Assembly: GCA_030744875.1 (NCBI GenBank)
Contig: JASLPR010000032.1
Span: forward strand, 1 to 51,126
Length of the DNA stretch: 51,126 bases
From: Chloroflexota bacterium
GTDB lineage: Bacteria; Chloroflexota; UBA11872; VXNJ01
Reading direction: 5' to 3'
Shown here piece by piece: positions 7,643 to 16,548 of this stretch. A program made the translations under genes and the position numbers. Position 1 is the first letter of the stretch, and the number at the start of each line of letters is the position of its first letter. The notes beneath the pieces are model-generated. The model had not been told where the DNA came from and made no database searches. It worked only from the letters and a program-made list of their open reading frames with translations.

Positions 7643-8209
7643 ATGGACCTCGGCTGGTCGGTGAAGAAATCAAAAGTGGCCTGGCGCGGGCGGTTCCCGG
7701 TGATCGAGGACCTGTTGGCCGCCGACCACGACGGGCGCGAGCACCTGTATACCTACCTGGGTATTCGCTCGACGGCGGTGGGAATCCTGGCGGTTGGCGA
7801 CGAAGGACAGACCCTGTTGATCGACGAATATCGCCATCCGCTGGGTCGGGTGGTGACCGATATCCCGATGGGCTCGGCGGAGCGCGGCGAAGATCCGGCG
7901 ACGGCGGCGAGTCGCGAATTGCGCGAGGAAACCGGCTGGTCGGCCGGTTCGTTGGAGCCGATCGGCGGCATCTACCCGGTGCCGGCGCTGACATCGCTCA
8001 GGTTCGAATTCTTCCTGGCTCGCGACCTGACGGAGGGCGCGGCCGAGCCGGAAGACACGGAGTTGATCGCGGTGCGCTGGATGGAGATCGGGGAGGTGCT
8101 GGCCAGGGTGGTGTCCGGCGAATTCGAGCACGGCGGCCTGCCGCTGGCGCTGACGCTGGCGCTGCGCAAGGGATTGCTGGAGACGCGCGACGGAGGTGGG
8201 AGCACGTGA
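7643..8209 (+). CDS. Nudix hydrolase (ADP-ribose pyrophosphatase-like)
   Basis: Protein of 188 aa cleaving nucleoside diphosphates linked to another moiety, probably ADP-ribose or a nucleotide sugar. The complete Nudix box lies at residues about 77-99: Gly, five residues, Glu, seven residues, then RELREETGW. The preceding strand (TLLIDEYRHPLGRVVTDIPMG) and the Pro-rich PVPALTS after the box fit the ADP-ribose pyrophosphatase group. The start is ATG at 7643; longer frames upstream have no ribosome-binding site. It is first gene of an operon: its TGA overlaps the GTG start of the next gene by four bases. Direct repeats lie upstream. Substrate not determinable. Confidence 0.88.
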   Translation: MDLGWSVKKSKVAWRGRFPVIEDLLAADHDGREHLYTYLGIRSTAVGILAVGDEGQTLLIDEYRHPLGRVVTDIPMGSAERGEDPATAASRELREETGWSAGSLEPIGGIYPVPALTSLRFEFFLARDLTEGAAEPEDTELIAVRWMEIGEVLARVVSGEFEHGGLPLALTLALRKGLLETRDGGGST

Positions 8210-9009
8210 AGTGGGTGGGGCTGGTTGGGGATCGGCGGCGGGCGGAGCGAGAGGCGGCCTACCGGGAGTTGCCGGGGTTTGAGTTGGTATCGACCGGGGC
8301 GGATTTGCTGGATGTGTCCGGCCCGGAGCCCGGGCCGGAGCCCGGGTTGTTGGCCGAGGTGGCCGTGGCGCTCGTCGACGGCAAGCAGGCGGTGGTCCAC
8401 GCGCCGCCGGTGGAGTGGGCCGGGGAGCTGCTTTCCCTATCTGAAGACCACGGCGAGCGGCTAATCGTGGCGCGGCCGGCGCGTTGGGATCCCAGGGTCG
8501 AAGCGCTGCGGGCGGAGTTGGACGCCGGCGAAACGGGCGCGCCGGCGGCGATCCGCGTGATCCGGCTGGGTTCCCCGGCGACGACGCTGGCGGAACTGGA
8601 ATGGTTCGCGCTGGACGCGTTGGCGGCGTTGGGTGGGGCGGTGGGGCGGGTGTTCTGCCGGCGGTCGGCCCTGCGCGGTGAAGCCGAAGACCAGGCGCTG
8701 AGCGTGGTCCGTTTCAGAAGTGGCGCGATCGGCTACGCCGAGGCCGGCAACGCCTACCCGGTGGCGGCCGCCCGGACCCTGATTGAGGTAACCGGCTCCG
8801 CTGGGATGCTGGAGTACGACTCGCTGGCCGCGCCGAATCGCCTGTTCGCTGATGGGCTGGAGGTGCTTGAAGAGGAGTATTTGGACCCGCCATTGCAGCG
8901 GGAACTCCGCGGGTTGTTGGCGGAGCGGGACTCCGACACCGGCGCGCTGCTGGCGCTGGCGGCGGCGACCGCGCGGGTCAACGGCGGGGCGGAGGCGGTG
9001 GAAGTTTGA
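8206..9009 (+). CDS. Divergent Gfo/Idh/MocA-like protein
   Basis: Protein of 267 aa from GTG at 8206, with GGAGG upstream, overlapping the Nudix stop (GTGA). The N-terminus starts like a Rossmann strand (KWVGLVGDRRRAER). The C-terminal half has the family beta-sheet signature (TLIEVTGSAGMLEYDS). The EKP motif that carries the catalytic Lys in this family is missing; the corresponding stretch reads VARPARWDPRVE. It is therefore probably non-catalytic or uses different chemistry. It overlaps the next gene, a canonical family member, by four bases, suggesting coupled translation and perhaps a complex. The frame is open much further upstream inside the Nudix gene, but that is a shadow. Confidence 0.7.
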   Translation: MKWVGLVGDRRRAEREAAYRELPGFELVSTGADLLDVSGPEPGPEPGLLAEVAVALVDGKQAVVHAPPVEWAGELLSLSEDHGERLIVARPARWDPRVEALRAELDAGETGAPAAIRVIRLGSPATTLAELEWFALDALAALGGAVGRVFCRRSALRGEAEDQALSVVRFRSGAIGYAEAGNAYPVAAARTLIEVTGSAGMLEYDSLAAPNRLFADGLEVLEEEYLDPPLQRELRGLLAERDSDTGALLALAAATARVNGGAEAVEV

Positions 9010-10028
9010 AGAAGCTACGGCTCGGGGCGATCAGCTTCGATCACCCGCACCAGCACGGCTGGGTGCAAGCGGCGCGCGACCTGCCGATGGTGGAGCTGGT
9101 GGCGGCGGCCGAGCCGGTGCGGGAGCAGTGGGCGGCGGCGCGGTCGGCCCTGCCCGATTCAACGCTGCTGCTGGAGAGCATTGCCGAACTGCTGGCGCGG
9201 GACGACATCGACGCGGTGACCATCTGCTCGGCCAACGTGTGTCACCGCGAGCACGCCGCGGCGGCGCTCCGGGCCGGCAAGCACGTCTTTCTGGAGAAGC
9301 CGATCGCCACCAACGTCGCCGACGCCACGGCGCTGCTCGAACTGGCGGCGGCCACGAACCGAATCCTGATTCCGGCCTACCCGTGCCGGTTCGACCCGCG
9401 GGCGGCCGACGCGAAGTGGCGGATCGACGCCGGGCAGATCGGCACGGTGCTGGCGATGCACGCCACCAATCACCTCCAAAAGACCCCGGTCGGCTGGTTC
9501 ATCGATCCGGAACTTTCGGGCGGCGGGACGATCATGGATCACATCGTGCACGGGATCGACCTGATGCGCTGGATCGGCGGGCGCGAAGTAGCCGAGATCT
9601 ATGCGGAGGCGGGCACGCTGGCGCGGCCGGAATTGCGGGTGGACGACGTGGCGATGCTGCTGACCACATTTGAAGGCGGGGTGGTCGGCAGTTGCGACCC
9701 GAGCTGGGACCGGCCGCTCAAGTCAACAAACTGGGGCGATGTCTCGCTGCGCATCCTCGGCAGCGAGGGCGCGCTGGAGTTCGACCTGACCGGCCAGTTC
9801 CTGACCCGCACGCTGGAGACCGGCCCGGCGGCCGGGGTCCGGAAGGTGCAGTTCGGCGACAGTATGAACGAACTCTTGATGCGGGAATTCGCCGAAGCGT
9901 TGCTGGAGGATAGGACGCCGGCGGTGACCGACCGCGACGGCTGGCGCGGGGTGGCCTGCATCGAGGCGGCCTACGAGTCGGCGTGCGCCCATCGGGCCGT
10001 GAAGGTGGCCGGGCTGCCCGGAGATTGA
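9006..10028 (+). CDS. Gfo/Idh/MocA family NAD(P)-dependent oxidoreductase
   Basis: Protein of 340 aa. It has an N-terminal Rossmann domain, the HVFLEKPIA motif (catalytic Lys of the EKP signature) near residue 98, and the C-terminal substrate domain with GSEGALEFDL. The family oxidises or reduces sugar and cyclitol hydroxyls with NAD(P). The GGTIMDHIVHGIDLMRW segment (residues about 176-193) contains the conserved His-Asp helix. TTG at 9006 overlaps the previous stop (TTGA). It is third gene of the Nudix operon. Probably a sugar dehydrogenase; the specific substrate is unknown. Confidence 0.88.
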   Translation: MKKLRLGAISFDHPHQHGWVQAARDLPMVELVAAAEPVREQWAAARSALPDSTLLLESIAELLARDDIDAVTICSANVCHREHAAAALRAGKHVFLEKPIATNVADATALLELAAATNRILIPAYPCRFDPRAADAKWRIDAGQIGTVLAMHATNHLQKTPVGWFIDPELSGGGTIMDHIVHGIDLMRWIGGREVAEIYAEAGTLARPELRVDDVAMLLTTFEGGVVGSCDPSWDRPLKSTNWGDVSLRILGSEGALEFDLTGQFLTRTLETGPAAGVRKVQFGDSMNELLMREFAEALLEDRTPAVTDRDGWRGVACIEAAYESACAHRAVKVAGLPGD

Positions 10029-10110
10029 CCGGCGGGCGGCGGCTGCCCGTAAACTGCCACGAAACAAACGCAACGATCGAATTCCACTGCAACCACCGGG
10101 GAGCCCGCCT

Positions 10111-11595
10111 TTGACCGCGAAGCGAAGATTCCGCATGGCGCCCAGCCCGACGGGCAGCATCCACATTGGCAACGCCCGTACCGCCCTCTACAACTACCTG
10201 CTGGCGCGGCAGTGCGAAGGCACGTTCGTGCTGCGCATCGAGGACACCTCTCGCGAGCGCAGCACGCCGGAGTTCGAGCAGGCGGTCCTGGACGGGCTCG
10301 GCTGGCTGGGGATGGACTGGGACGAGGGCCCCAATGCCGGCGGCGACTACGGCCCCTACCGGCAAAGCGAGCGGTTGGCGACGCACAAAGAATGGCTGGA
10401 AAAGCTGACTGCCGCCGGGCACACCTACCGCTGCTTTTGTACCCGCGAGGAGCTGGCCGAGGACCGCAAAGTGGCCCAGAAGGAAGACCGCGCGCCGAAG
10501 TATTCCGGCAAGTGCCGCGACTTGGACGCCAACGAAGTCGACGCGCGGCTGGAGGCCGGCGAAGAGGCGGCGCTGCGTTTCCGGGTCGAGCCGCGCGCGG
10601 TGACCTTCGACGACCTGATTCTGGGCCAACTGGAAGAAGACGCCGGCCTGTGGGGCGATTTCATCGTCGGCCGCTCGGACGGCACGCCGGTCTACAACTT
10701 CGCAGTGGTGGTGGACGATCACCTGATGGCGATCACCGACGTGGTGCGGGGCGGGGATCACATCTCCAACACCTTCAAGCAGATCGTGATGTACGAGGCG
10801 CTGGGGTTGGCGCCGCCGCGCTTCGGGCACATGCCGCTGACCCTGAACGCGAAGCGCCAGAAGCTCAGCAAGCGTGACGACTCGGTGGCGGTGGAGGAGT
10901 ACCGCGAGCAGGGCTACCTGCCGGCGGCGGTGGTGAACTTCATCGCCCTGCTGGGCTGGAACCCGGGCGACGAGCGCGAGCTGTTCACTATGGACGAACT
11001 GATCGAAACGTTCCGGATCGAGCGGGTGACGAAATCGAACGCGATCTTTGATTTCGACCGGCTGGACTGGTTCAACGGCACCTATATCCGGCAGCTGGAG
11101 GTGGCGGAGTTGGCGCGGCTGGCGAAGCCGTTCATCGAGGCGGCCGGCCTGACGATCCCCGATGAGGATTACCTGGAACGAGCGGTGGCGCTGGAGCAGG
11201 AGCGGATTAAGAGGCTGGCCGATTTCCCGGAGGCGCTGCGCTTCTTCCTGGTGGAGGAAGTGACGCCGGACATGAAGTTCCTGGTGAAGAAGAATGGCAC
11301 CACCGAGGAGACGGCGGCGGCGCTGTCGACGGTGTTCGAACTAGTGCAGGACTTCGGGGTGGACGATATGGCGGCGATGGAAGAGAACCTGCGGGCGATG
11401 GCCGAGGCGCTGGGCTGGAAGGCCGGGGAGCTGTTCATGCCGATCCGGGTGGCGATCACCGGGTCCAAAGCCTCGCCGCCGCTGTTTGACACGATGCGGG
11501 TGCTGGGGCGGGCGCGGGTGCTGTCGCGGCTGCGCGACGCCATGCGGATGCTGGCGAAGGACGCCCAGGACGCTGCCTACGGGCAGAGCAACTAG
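10111..11595 (+). CDS. gltX: Glutamyl-tRNA synthetase
   Basis: Class I aminoacyl-tRNA synthetase of 494 aa charging tRNA-Glu. It opens with RMAPSPTGSIHIGNARTAL, where HIGN at 18-21 stands for the HIGH motif. KLSKR at 251-255 is the KMSKS equivalent. C-terminal helices of the anticodon-binding domain follow, with the usual PIRVAITGSKASPPLFDTM near residue 440. Length is normal for the family. The start is TTG at 10111 with GGGGAG upstream. It stands 82 bp after the oxidoreductase operon and may have its own promoter. In organisms that make Gln-tRNA by amidation this enzyme can be non-discriminating, but that cannot be judged here. Confidence 0.96.
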   Translation: MTAKRRFRMAPSPTGSIHIGNARTALYNYLLARQCEGTFVLRIEDTSRERSTPEFEQAVLDGLGWLGMDWDEGPNAGGDYGPYRQSERLATHKEWLEKLTAAGHTYRCFCTREELAEDRKVAQKEDRAPKYSGKCRDLDANEVDARLEAGEEAALRFRVEPRAVTFDDLILGQLEEDAGLWGDFIVGRSDGTPVYNFAVVVDDHLMAITDVVRGGDHISNTFKQIVMYEALGLAPPRFGHMPLTLNAKRQKLSKRDDSVAVEEYREQGYLPAAVVNFIALLGWNPGDERELFTMDELIETFRIERVTKSNAIFDFDRLDWFNGTYIRQLEVAELARLAKPFIEAAGLTIPDEDYLERAVALEQERIKRLADFPEALRFFLVEEVTPDMKFLVKKNGTTEETAAALSTVFELVQDFGVDDMAAMEENLRAMAEALGWKAGELFMPIRVAITGSKASPPLFDTMRVLGRARVLSRLRDAMRMLAKDAQDAAYGQSN

Positions 11596-11929
11596 GCGGT
11601 CGGGTGGGGCGGGGCGGTGCCGGGATGGAAGTCTGGCGACATCGCGATCGCGGCGGGAGCCGGGCAAGGGGAAGACTGCGGGACGTGGTGGATTCGCCGG
11701 TGGCGGCTCCCCGGCCGGATGTCGGCAGCGGCGAAGTCCGCGTAACCGAGGCCTGCTGGTAGTGGCTGGACCACAGGTTCAGATAGGGCTGCGGGGGAGC
11801 ACCCGGCGAGGCTGGGAGACGCTCCTCGAAGGGCCTCCGCCCGCACTAGTGATAACGCGCCGGATCAAGGAAGCGTGACCGAAAATCTCCGGCATCTTTA
11901 GGAACCGCGGTTTCGACCGAAAATAGACC
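11596..11929. other. Intergenic gap upstream of the PilZ gene
   Basis: No convincing gene in about 330 bases. A 10-bp direct repeat, GACCGAAAAT, occurs at 11877-11886 and 11915-11924, just before the PilZ start, and could be regulatory. No terminator with a T-run is seen after gltX. Confidence 0.4.
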
Positions 11930-12700
11930 ATGGGGATCAGTCATCGATCACCATGGGACGCTGCCATTTTGCCGAAAGAAGTTGTCGAGACCGGCCTGGT
12001 GGTCCACCTGGAGGTGGCCCGGGACGAGACTCATCGCCCGTTCAACGGCTACATCGCCAATATTTCGCCCGACGGGATGGGAGTGCAGGTGCCGGAAGGC
12101 GAGGAGATAGCGGTGCATTTCAGCGACGGTGTCGAATTGCTGATCTCGGCCCAGAAGGAAGGCGTTGGACTGGTGGGACAAGCCAGAGTGACTGACCAGG
12201 TGAGAGATAACGACCGCGTGATCAAGGTATCCGTGCCGGACAGCTGGAAGAAGGCGCAGCGGCGCCAGGACCACCGGGTGGATGTTAAGGTGTCGAGTGC
12301 GGTGTTGACGGTGCAGAATTCGGCCGGCTCCGAGCAGCGTATGCTGCGCGCCGAAATTACCAACCTGAGCGCCGGCGGCGCCGTCGCTCGGGTCCCGAAG
12401 AACCTCCCGACCACCGAAGAATCCCCGGGACTGCGCTTCCGGCTGGATTTCGCGCTGAACATGGAAGACCCGCTCGGCGACAAGCGCCCCTGGGAGAAGT
12501 TGTGGAACGGGCCGGAGCCGGGTCAGACCAAGCTCTCGCTGAGCAGCCAGATCCTGTAAATCCGCGAAGACGGCGACGGCTCGGGTACGACCGAACTGGC
12601 GCGCTGCAACTTCGGGCTGGACTTCAGTCGCACCGGCGACCTGATCCGCGAATTCCTGAACCAGTACCAGCGGGTCGAGAAGATGCGGAAGAGCGCCTAG
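11930..12700 (+). pseudogene. PilZ-domain (YcgR-like) protein interrupted by TAA
   Basis: Cyclic-di-GMP receptor family. Residues about 15-105 form an N-terminal beta domain. The PilZ domain starts with QRRQDHR (RxxxR motif, about 110-116), followed by NLSAGG (144-149, the D/NxSxxG motif). TAA at 12557-12559 ends the frame at 209 aa, but the same frame continues for 46 codons. That tail carries CNFGLDFSRTGDLIREFLNQ, the normal end of PilZ domains, and stops at 12700. A CAA (Gln) codon one transition away would restore it. The truncated product keeps both ligand motifs but lacks the last strand and helix. ATG at 11930 has no good Shine-Dalgarno; a downstream TTG is possible. Confidence 0.75.
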
Positions 12701-12734
12701 GGCGATAGTCCCTTCCGGGTCCGGAACCGGCGGC

Positions 12735-13922
12735 CTAGAAGCTGATTGTCACGCCGTTGCCGTTGCTGTCGGAAGATTCGGCGATGGCGTCTAGGATCAC
12801 GTCCACGCGGTAGCCGTCTTCAAACGTCGCGCCGAGCGGAGCGACTTCCTTGTCGTTGACGATGCAGTCCAGGAAGTGGTGCAGCTCGTGCACGAAGGTG
12901 TGCTCCCAGCCGATGATGTGCCCGCGCGCCCACCAGTATTCGGCATACGGATGGCCGGGCTGGCTGCAGGTGACGCGGCGGAAGCCGTTGGCGCCGTCGG
13001 GGCCTACGTCGTCGGTGTAGAGCTGTAGCTCGTTCATGGCCTCCTGGTTGTAGGCGATGGATCCGCGGGTTCCGTTGATCTCAAACTGGTTGAAGTTGTC
13101 GCGCCCGGTAGCGTACTTGGTGCCTTCGATGGTGGCGATGGCGCCGCTGCCGAACTCCATCAGCGCCACGAAGGCGTCGTCGACGGTCACCGGCTGCAGC
13201 GCGGACGGGTCTTCCACCGAGGGCCGCTCGGGGACCATGGTCTTGACGATGCCGTTGACGCGCACCGGCTCGCCGACCAGAAAGCGGGCCAGGTCGACGG
13301 TGTGCGAACCCAGGTCGCCCAGGGTGCCCTTGCCGGCTTCGGCGCGGTCGAGCCGCCACTTGCGCGGCGCTTCGGCGTCCACCAGCGAGGGCTGCAGGTA
13401 TTGGCCGCGGAAGTGGCGGATGTCCCCGATGACGCCGTCCTGGATGAGCTGCTGGGCGAACTGCACGGCGGGCACGAAGCGGTAGTTGAAGGCGGTCATG
13501 TGCTTCACGCCGGCGGCCTCGGCCGCCAGCCAGAGCTGTCTTGACTCGGCGGCGGTCATGCCCAGCGGCTTCTCGCAGATGACGTGCTTGCCAAGTTCAA
13601 TGGCGGCCAGGGTCGCCGGGGCGTGGAGGGCGTTGGGTCCGCTGTTGTCCAGGACCTGCACGGCCGGGTCGTTGACCACGTCGCGCCAGTCGGTGGAGTA
13701 GTTCGCGTAGCCGTAGCGGGCGGCGGCCTCGGCGACCGCCGTTTCGGTCCGGCCGGAGATGCTGGCCAGCACCGGGACGGCCGCCGGCGGGTACATCATG
13801 TGCGGAATCTTGAGCAGGCCGTTGGTGTGGGCCTTGCCCATCAGGTTGTAGCCGATCATGCCGATGCCCACGCGCGGGGCGTCGGGGAAGCGGTCGGGGG
13901 CGGGGGTGAGCCGGTCGGTCAT
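12735..13922 (-). CDS. Gfo/Idh/MocA family oxidoreductase
   Basis: Protein of 395 aa from ATG at 13922; the frame is open upstream but is low-complexity Arg-rich shadow. Rossmann motif GIGMIGYNLMGKAHTNG is near residue 16. HVICEKPLGMTAAESRQLW carries the EKP motif. FRGQYLQ and GDLGSHTVDLARFL are the conserved substrate-domain segments, and FNQFEINGTRGSIAYN is the C-terminal signature. It most resembles the inositol- and sugar-dehydrogenase branch. It is separated from the small hypothetical gene upstream on the same strand by about 75 bases. Substrate unknown. Confidence 0.9.
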   Translation of the reverse strand: MTDRLTPAPDRFPDAPRVGIGMIGYNLMGKAHTNGLLKIPHMMYPPAAVPVLASISGRTETAVAEAAARYGYANYSTDWRDVVNDPAVQVLDNSGPNALHAPATLAAIELGKHVICEKPLGMTAAESRQLWLAAEAAGVKHMTAFNYRFVPAVQFAQQLIQDGVIGDIRHFRGQYLQPSLVDAEAPRKWRLDRAEAGKGTLGDLGSHTVDLARFLVGEPVRVNGIVKTMVPERPSVEDPSALQPVTVDDAFVALMEFGSGAIATIEGTKYATGRDNFNQFEINGTRGSIAYNQEAMNELQLYTDDVGPDGANGFRRVTCSQPGHPYAEYWWARGHIIGWEHTFVHELHHFLDCIVNDKEVAPLGATFEDGYRVDVILDAIAESSDSNGNGVTISF

Positions 13923-13996
13923 GGTCGCAACTCGCGGTTGGTCGGGCGGCGTCGTGGAAACGAGGGTAGCAGCCGGGCGGGCGCGGCCCGGGCGGA

Positions 13997-14485
13997 TCAG
14001 GGCTCGAGCAACTCGTCGGTGACGAGGGTGAGATCGTCGCCGTCTTCGTCGCTCTCGAGGGCGCCCATGTATCCGAAGTCGGTCCATTCGGCGTGCCAGC
14101 CCACCTCGTAGCCCAGGTACTCGCCGGTGAGATCGAAGTTGAAGCCGAGGACGCAGTTGACGTTTTCGAAACGGCCGTTGTAGATGGCGCTGCCGGAAGG
14201 CTCCAGCGGCCGTTCGCCCTCCTCGACCACGCCCTCGAAGGTGCCCCAGAAAATGACTCGAATGGTGCAGATCTCGGTGCGCGGCGCGGCCTTGCGGGGC
14301 TCGTTGGGGCCGGTGGCCTCGACGACGAGCAAGAACGACCCGTTGACGGGGCCGCCGTCTTCGCCGGGGAGTCCCAGGCGGACCTCGTTGGCCAGGACTT
14401 CGGTGACCGAGCCGTCTTTCTCATTTGGTGAGCGCGGCGACCGGGATGCTAGGCTCGGCGCGGAAAAAGGGAGCAGAGCAAGCAT
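13997..14485 (-). CDS. Hypothetical protein
   Basis: Unrecognised protein of up to 162 aa. The frame is acidic and rich in aromatic residues (GRFENVNCVLGFNFDLTGEY, then YEVGWHAEWTDFGYMG), which argues for real coding. The N-terminus from ATG at 14485 (MLALLPFSAPSLASRS) could be a short signal or a false extension; no Shine-Dalgarno precedes it. A start further in cannot be excluded. It is divergent from the MFS gene, the two candidate starts being only 15 bases apart, so promoters would overlap the opposing gene. No function proposed. Confidence 0.55.
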   Translation of the reverse strand: MLALLPFSAPSLASRSPRSPNEKDGSVTEVLANEVRLGLPGEDGGPVNGSFLLVVEATGPNEPRKAAPRTEICTIRVIFWGTFEGVVEEGERPLEPSGSAIYNGRFENVNCVLGFNFDLTGEYLGYEVGWHAEWTDFGYMGALESDEDGDDLTLVTDELLEP

Positions 14486-14500
14486 GAGCGAGACGGTTTG

Positions 14501-15925
14501 ATGGCGACCACCACGACGGAGAGCCCGGCCGGGAACTACAAGTGGAAGGTCGCGGCGGTAATCAGCGGCAGCTTCCTGTTTTCGGCGATGGACCTGAACA
14601 GCGCGCTGGTGGCGCTGCCGACGATCGCCGGGGAGTACGGGGTCGATCTGCCGACGGTGCAATGGGTGGTGCTGGTTTCGTTCCTGACGATGAACGCCTT
14701 GTTGCTGCCCCTCGGGAGGATGTCGGACCTGGCCGGTCGCAAACGGCTTCTGCTGATCGGTCTGGTGGTGACCGGCGTCGGAGGCATCTTGAGTTTCTTG
14801 GCGCCGACGCTGCCTTGGTTGTACGCGGCGCGGGCGGTGCAGGGGGTGGGGGCGGCGGGGCTGCAGGCGGTGGGGCCGCCGCTGCTGGTGGCGGCGTTCC
14901 CGGCCAACGAGCGCGGCAAGGCGATGGGCGTGAACGTGACGATGGTGTCGGTCGGGCTGATGCTGGGTCCGGTGCTGGGCGGCTTGATTGCCGGATCGAT
15001 TGGCTGGCAATACATCTTCCTGCTGCCGGTGCCGGTTGCGCTGCTGGCGGCGTTTATCGGGGGGCGGGTCTTGCGGGAAACGCCGAAGACCGAGGGTGAG
15101 AGGTTCGACTTTCCCGGGACGGCCCTGCTGGTGCTGTGGATGCTGCCGTTGTTCTACATCCTGAACCAAGGGAGCAAGCTGGGGTGGGGTTCGCCGACGA
15201 TCCTAGCGCTGATCGCGGTGGTGGTGGTGGCGTTTGCGAGTTTCATGTGGTCGCAGCTACGCTCGGATCACCCGGTGGTGGCGCTGAGCGTGTTCCGCAA
15301 CCGGCGATTCACAACGGCGGTGGTGGTGGCGGTGCTGAACTTCATGGCCTTCGGGGCGACGGTGCTGTTGGTACCGTTCATGTTACAGAATCAGTTGGGA
15401 CTAGAGGTCACGAAGGTTGGGCTGGTGATGTCGGTGATCCCGCTGTCGAGCCTGGTGCTGGCGTCGTCGGGCGGCATGCTTTCTGATCGTTTCGGGGCGC
15501 AGATGATGACGATGATCGGGCTGCTGCTGCGGGCGGTGGGGATGCTGGCGATGGGGCTCCTGGCAGCGGGCGCGACGATCGGCGCGCTGATCGCGCCGAT
15601 GATCGCGATTGGGGTGGGGCAGGCGCTGTTCCAGCCGCCCAATGCGAGCACCCTGCTGGGTGCACTACCACGCCGCCATGGAGGACTAGCGGGCGGCTTC
15701 TTAGCGCTGTCGCGGACGTTCGGTATGGGGTTAGGGCAGGTGGTGTGGGGGGTGGTGTTTGCGGGGGTGGTGACCGGCGTGGCCGGGGTGTCCTCGGCGC
15801 TCGACGCCCCGCCGGAGATCATGGCCGACGGCTTCCGGGTGAGCTTCGTCGGCGCCGGGGTGATCCTGCTGCTGACGGCGGCGCTGGCGCTGTCCAGGGG
15901 CAAGGGGGAGCCGGAAACCCTGTGA
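14501..15925 (+). CDS. MFS multidrug exporter, DHA2 (EmrB/QacA) type
   Basis: Proton-driven exporter of 474 aa with about 14 hydrophobic segments, typical of the 14-TMS DHA2 family. Segment 1 contains SAMDLNSALVALPTIAGEYG (motif D1-like). The loop after segment 2 has GRMSDLAGRKRLLLIG (motif A). Segment 5 has GLMLGPVLGGLIAGSIGW, the antiporter motif C. ATG at 14501 is preceded by an in-frame TTG and no strong ribosome-binding site. Followed by a region of gene remnants rather than an operon partner. The exported compound cannot be predicted. Confidence 0.9.
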   Translation: MATTTTESPAGNYKWKVAAVISGSFLFSAMDLNSALVALPTIAGEYGVDLPTVQWVVLVSFLTMNALLLPLGRMSDLAGRKRLLLIGLVVTGVGGILSFLAPTLPWLYAARAVQGVGAAGLQAVGPPLLVAAFPANERGKAMGVNVTMVSVGLMLGPVLGGLIAGSIGWQYIFLLPVPVALLAAFIGGRVLRETPKTEGERFDFPGTALLVLWMLPLFYILNQGSKLGWGSPTILALIAVVVVAFASFMWSQLRSDHPVVALSVFRNRRFTTAVVVAVLNFMAFGATVLLVPFMLQNQLGLEVTKVGLVMSVIPLSSLVLASSGGMLSDRFGAQMMTMIGLLLRAVGMLAMGLLAAGATIGALIAPMIAIGVGQALFQPPNASTLLGALPRRHGGLAGGFLALSRTFGMGLGQVVWGVVFAGVVTGVAGVSSALDAPPEIMADGFRVSFVGAGVILLLTAALALSRGKGEPETL

Positions 15926-16036
15926 CGGAAAATCGAGGGGTTTAGCGGGCGGTCGCCGGAGTAGAATCTGGCTGCGAGACCGGCCCCGATACGGGAACGT
16001 AGGGGGGATCGATGGTGCCGGTCCGGGGGGGCAAAC

Positions 16037-16190
16037 GTGACACTTTCGATTGAATCGCTGGCGATCGTAAGCGCCCGCCATCCGTGGCGAGTGGTGGGCG
16101 CTTGGGTGCTGCTGTTGGTGGTGGCGGGGGGCTGGCGGCGACGCTCTTGAACAGCGCCCTGACGCCGTAGGACAGCTTTATCGTGGCTCC
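16037..16190 (+). pseudogene. MMPL/RND transporter N-terminal fragment
   Basis: From GTG at 16037 the frame reads VTLSIESLAIVSARHPWRVV then GAWVLLLVVAGG, the usual first helix of MMPL-family exporters. A one-base loss in the G run near 16127-16132 shifts the frame. In the new frame the family sequence continues (LAATLLNSALTP), is cut by TAG at 16168-16170, and continues DSFIVAPG. Nothing of the remaining MMPL protein follows. A decayed 5' end only. Confidence 0.6.
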
Positions 16191-16223
16191 GGGGCCTGGC
16201 TGGGCGGGTTCGCGTTTTCGGCC

Positions 16224-16400
16224 ATGTGGGCGACGCTGTTCCTGGCGGTTGGGGCGGGGGCGATCTTCCAGGTGGTGTGGCAGATCGGGCGACTGATGGG
16301 CAACGGCGACGACGGGACGATCTTCGCGCCGCTGAACGTGGCCGGGGTGGTGGCGGGGATGCTGGTGATGTACGCGACCGGGCTGCTGGTCACCGGCTAG
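16224..16400 (+). pseudogene. C-terminal fragment of a membrane protein (ZIP-like)
   Basis: Short frame ending in TAG at 16398-16400. It encodes two hydrophobic segments (WATLFLAVGAGAIFQVVWQI and NVAGVVAGMLVMYATGLLV). The GAGAIFQVV pattern and a final TGLLV resemble the C-terminus of ZIP-family metal permeases, though two segments are too little to be sure. Directly upstream lies the MMPL fragment, so a deletion may have joined the 5' end of one gene to the 3' end of another. Confidence 0.35.
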
Positions 16401-16548
16401 CGGGGCGGGCGGTACGACGCGGTCGGGTCGGTTTGTTGGCAAGGTACCGACCTTTGCCTATTATGTCATCTGAAAAACCCGAAGGGGGATGGATGGTCGG
16501 CTTGGCCGTCCACGGAGGTATTGGGTCGCACTAGGGGGCAAGGGCGGC

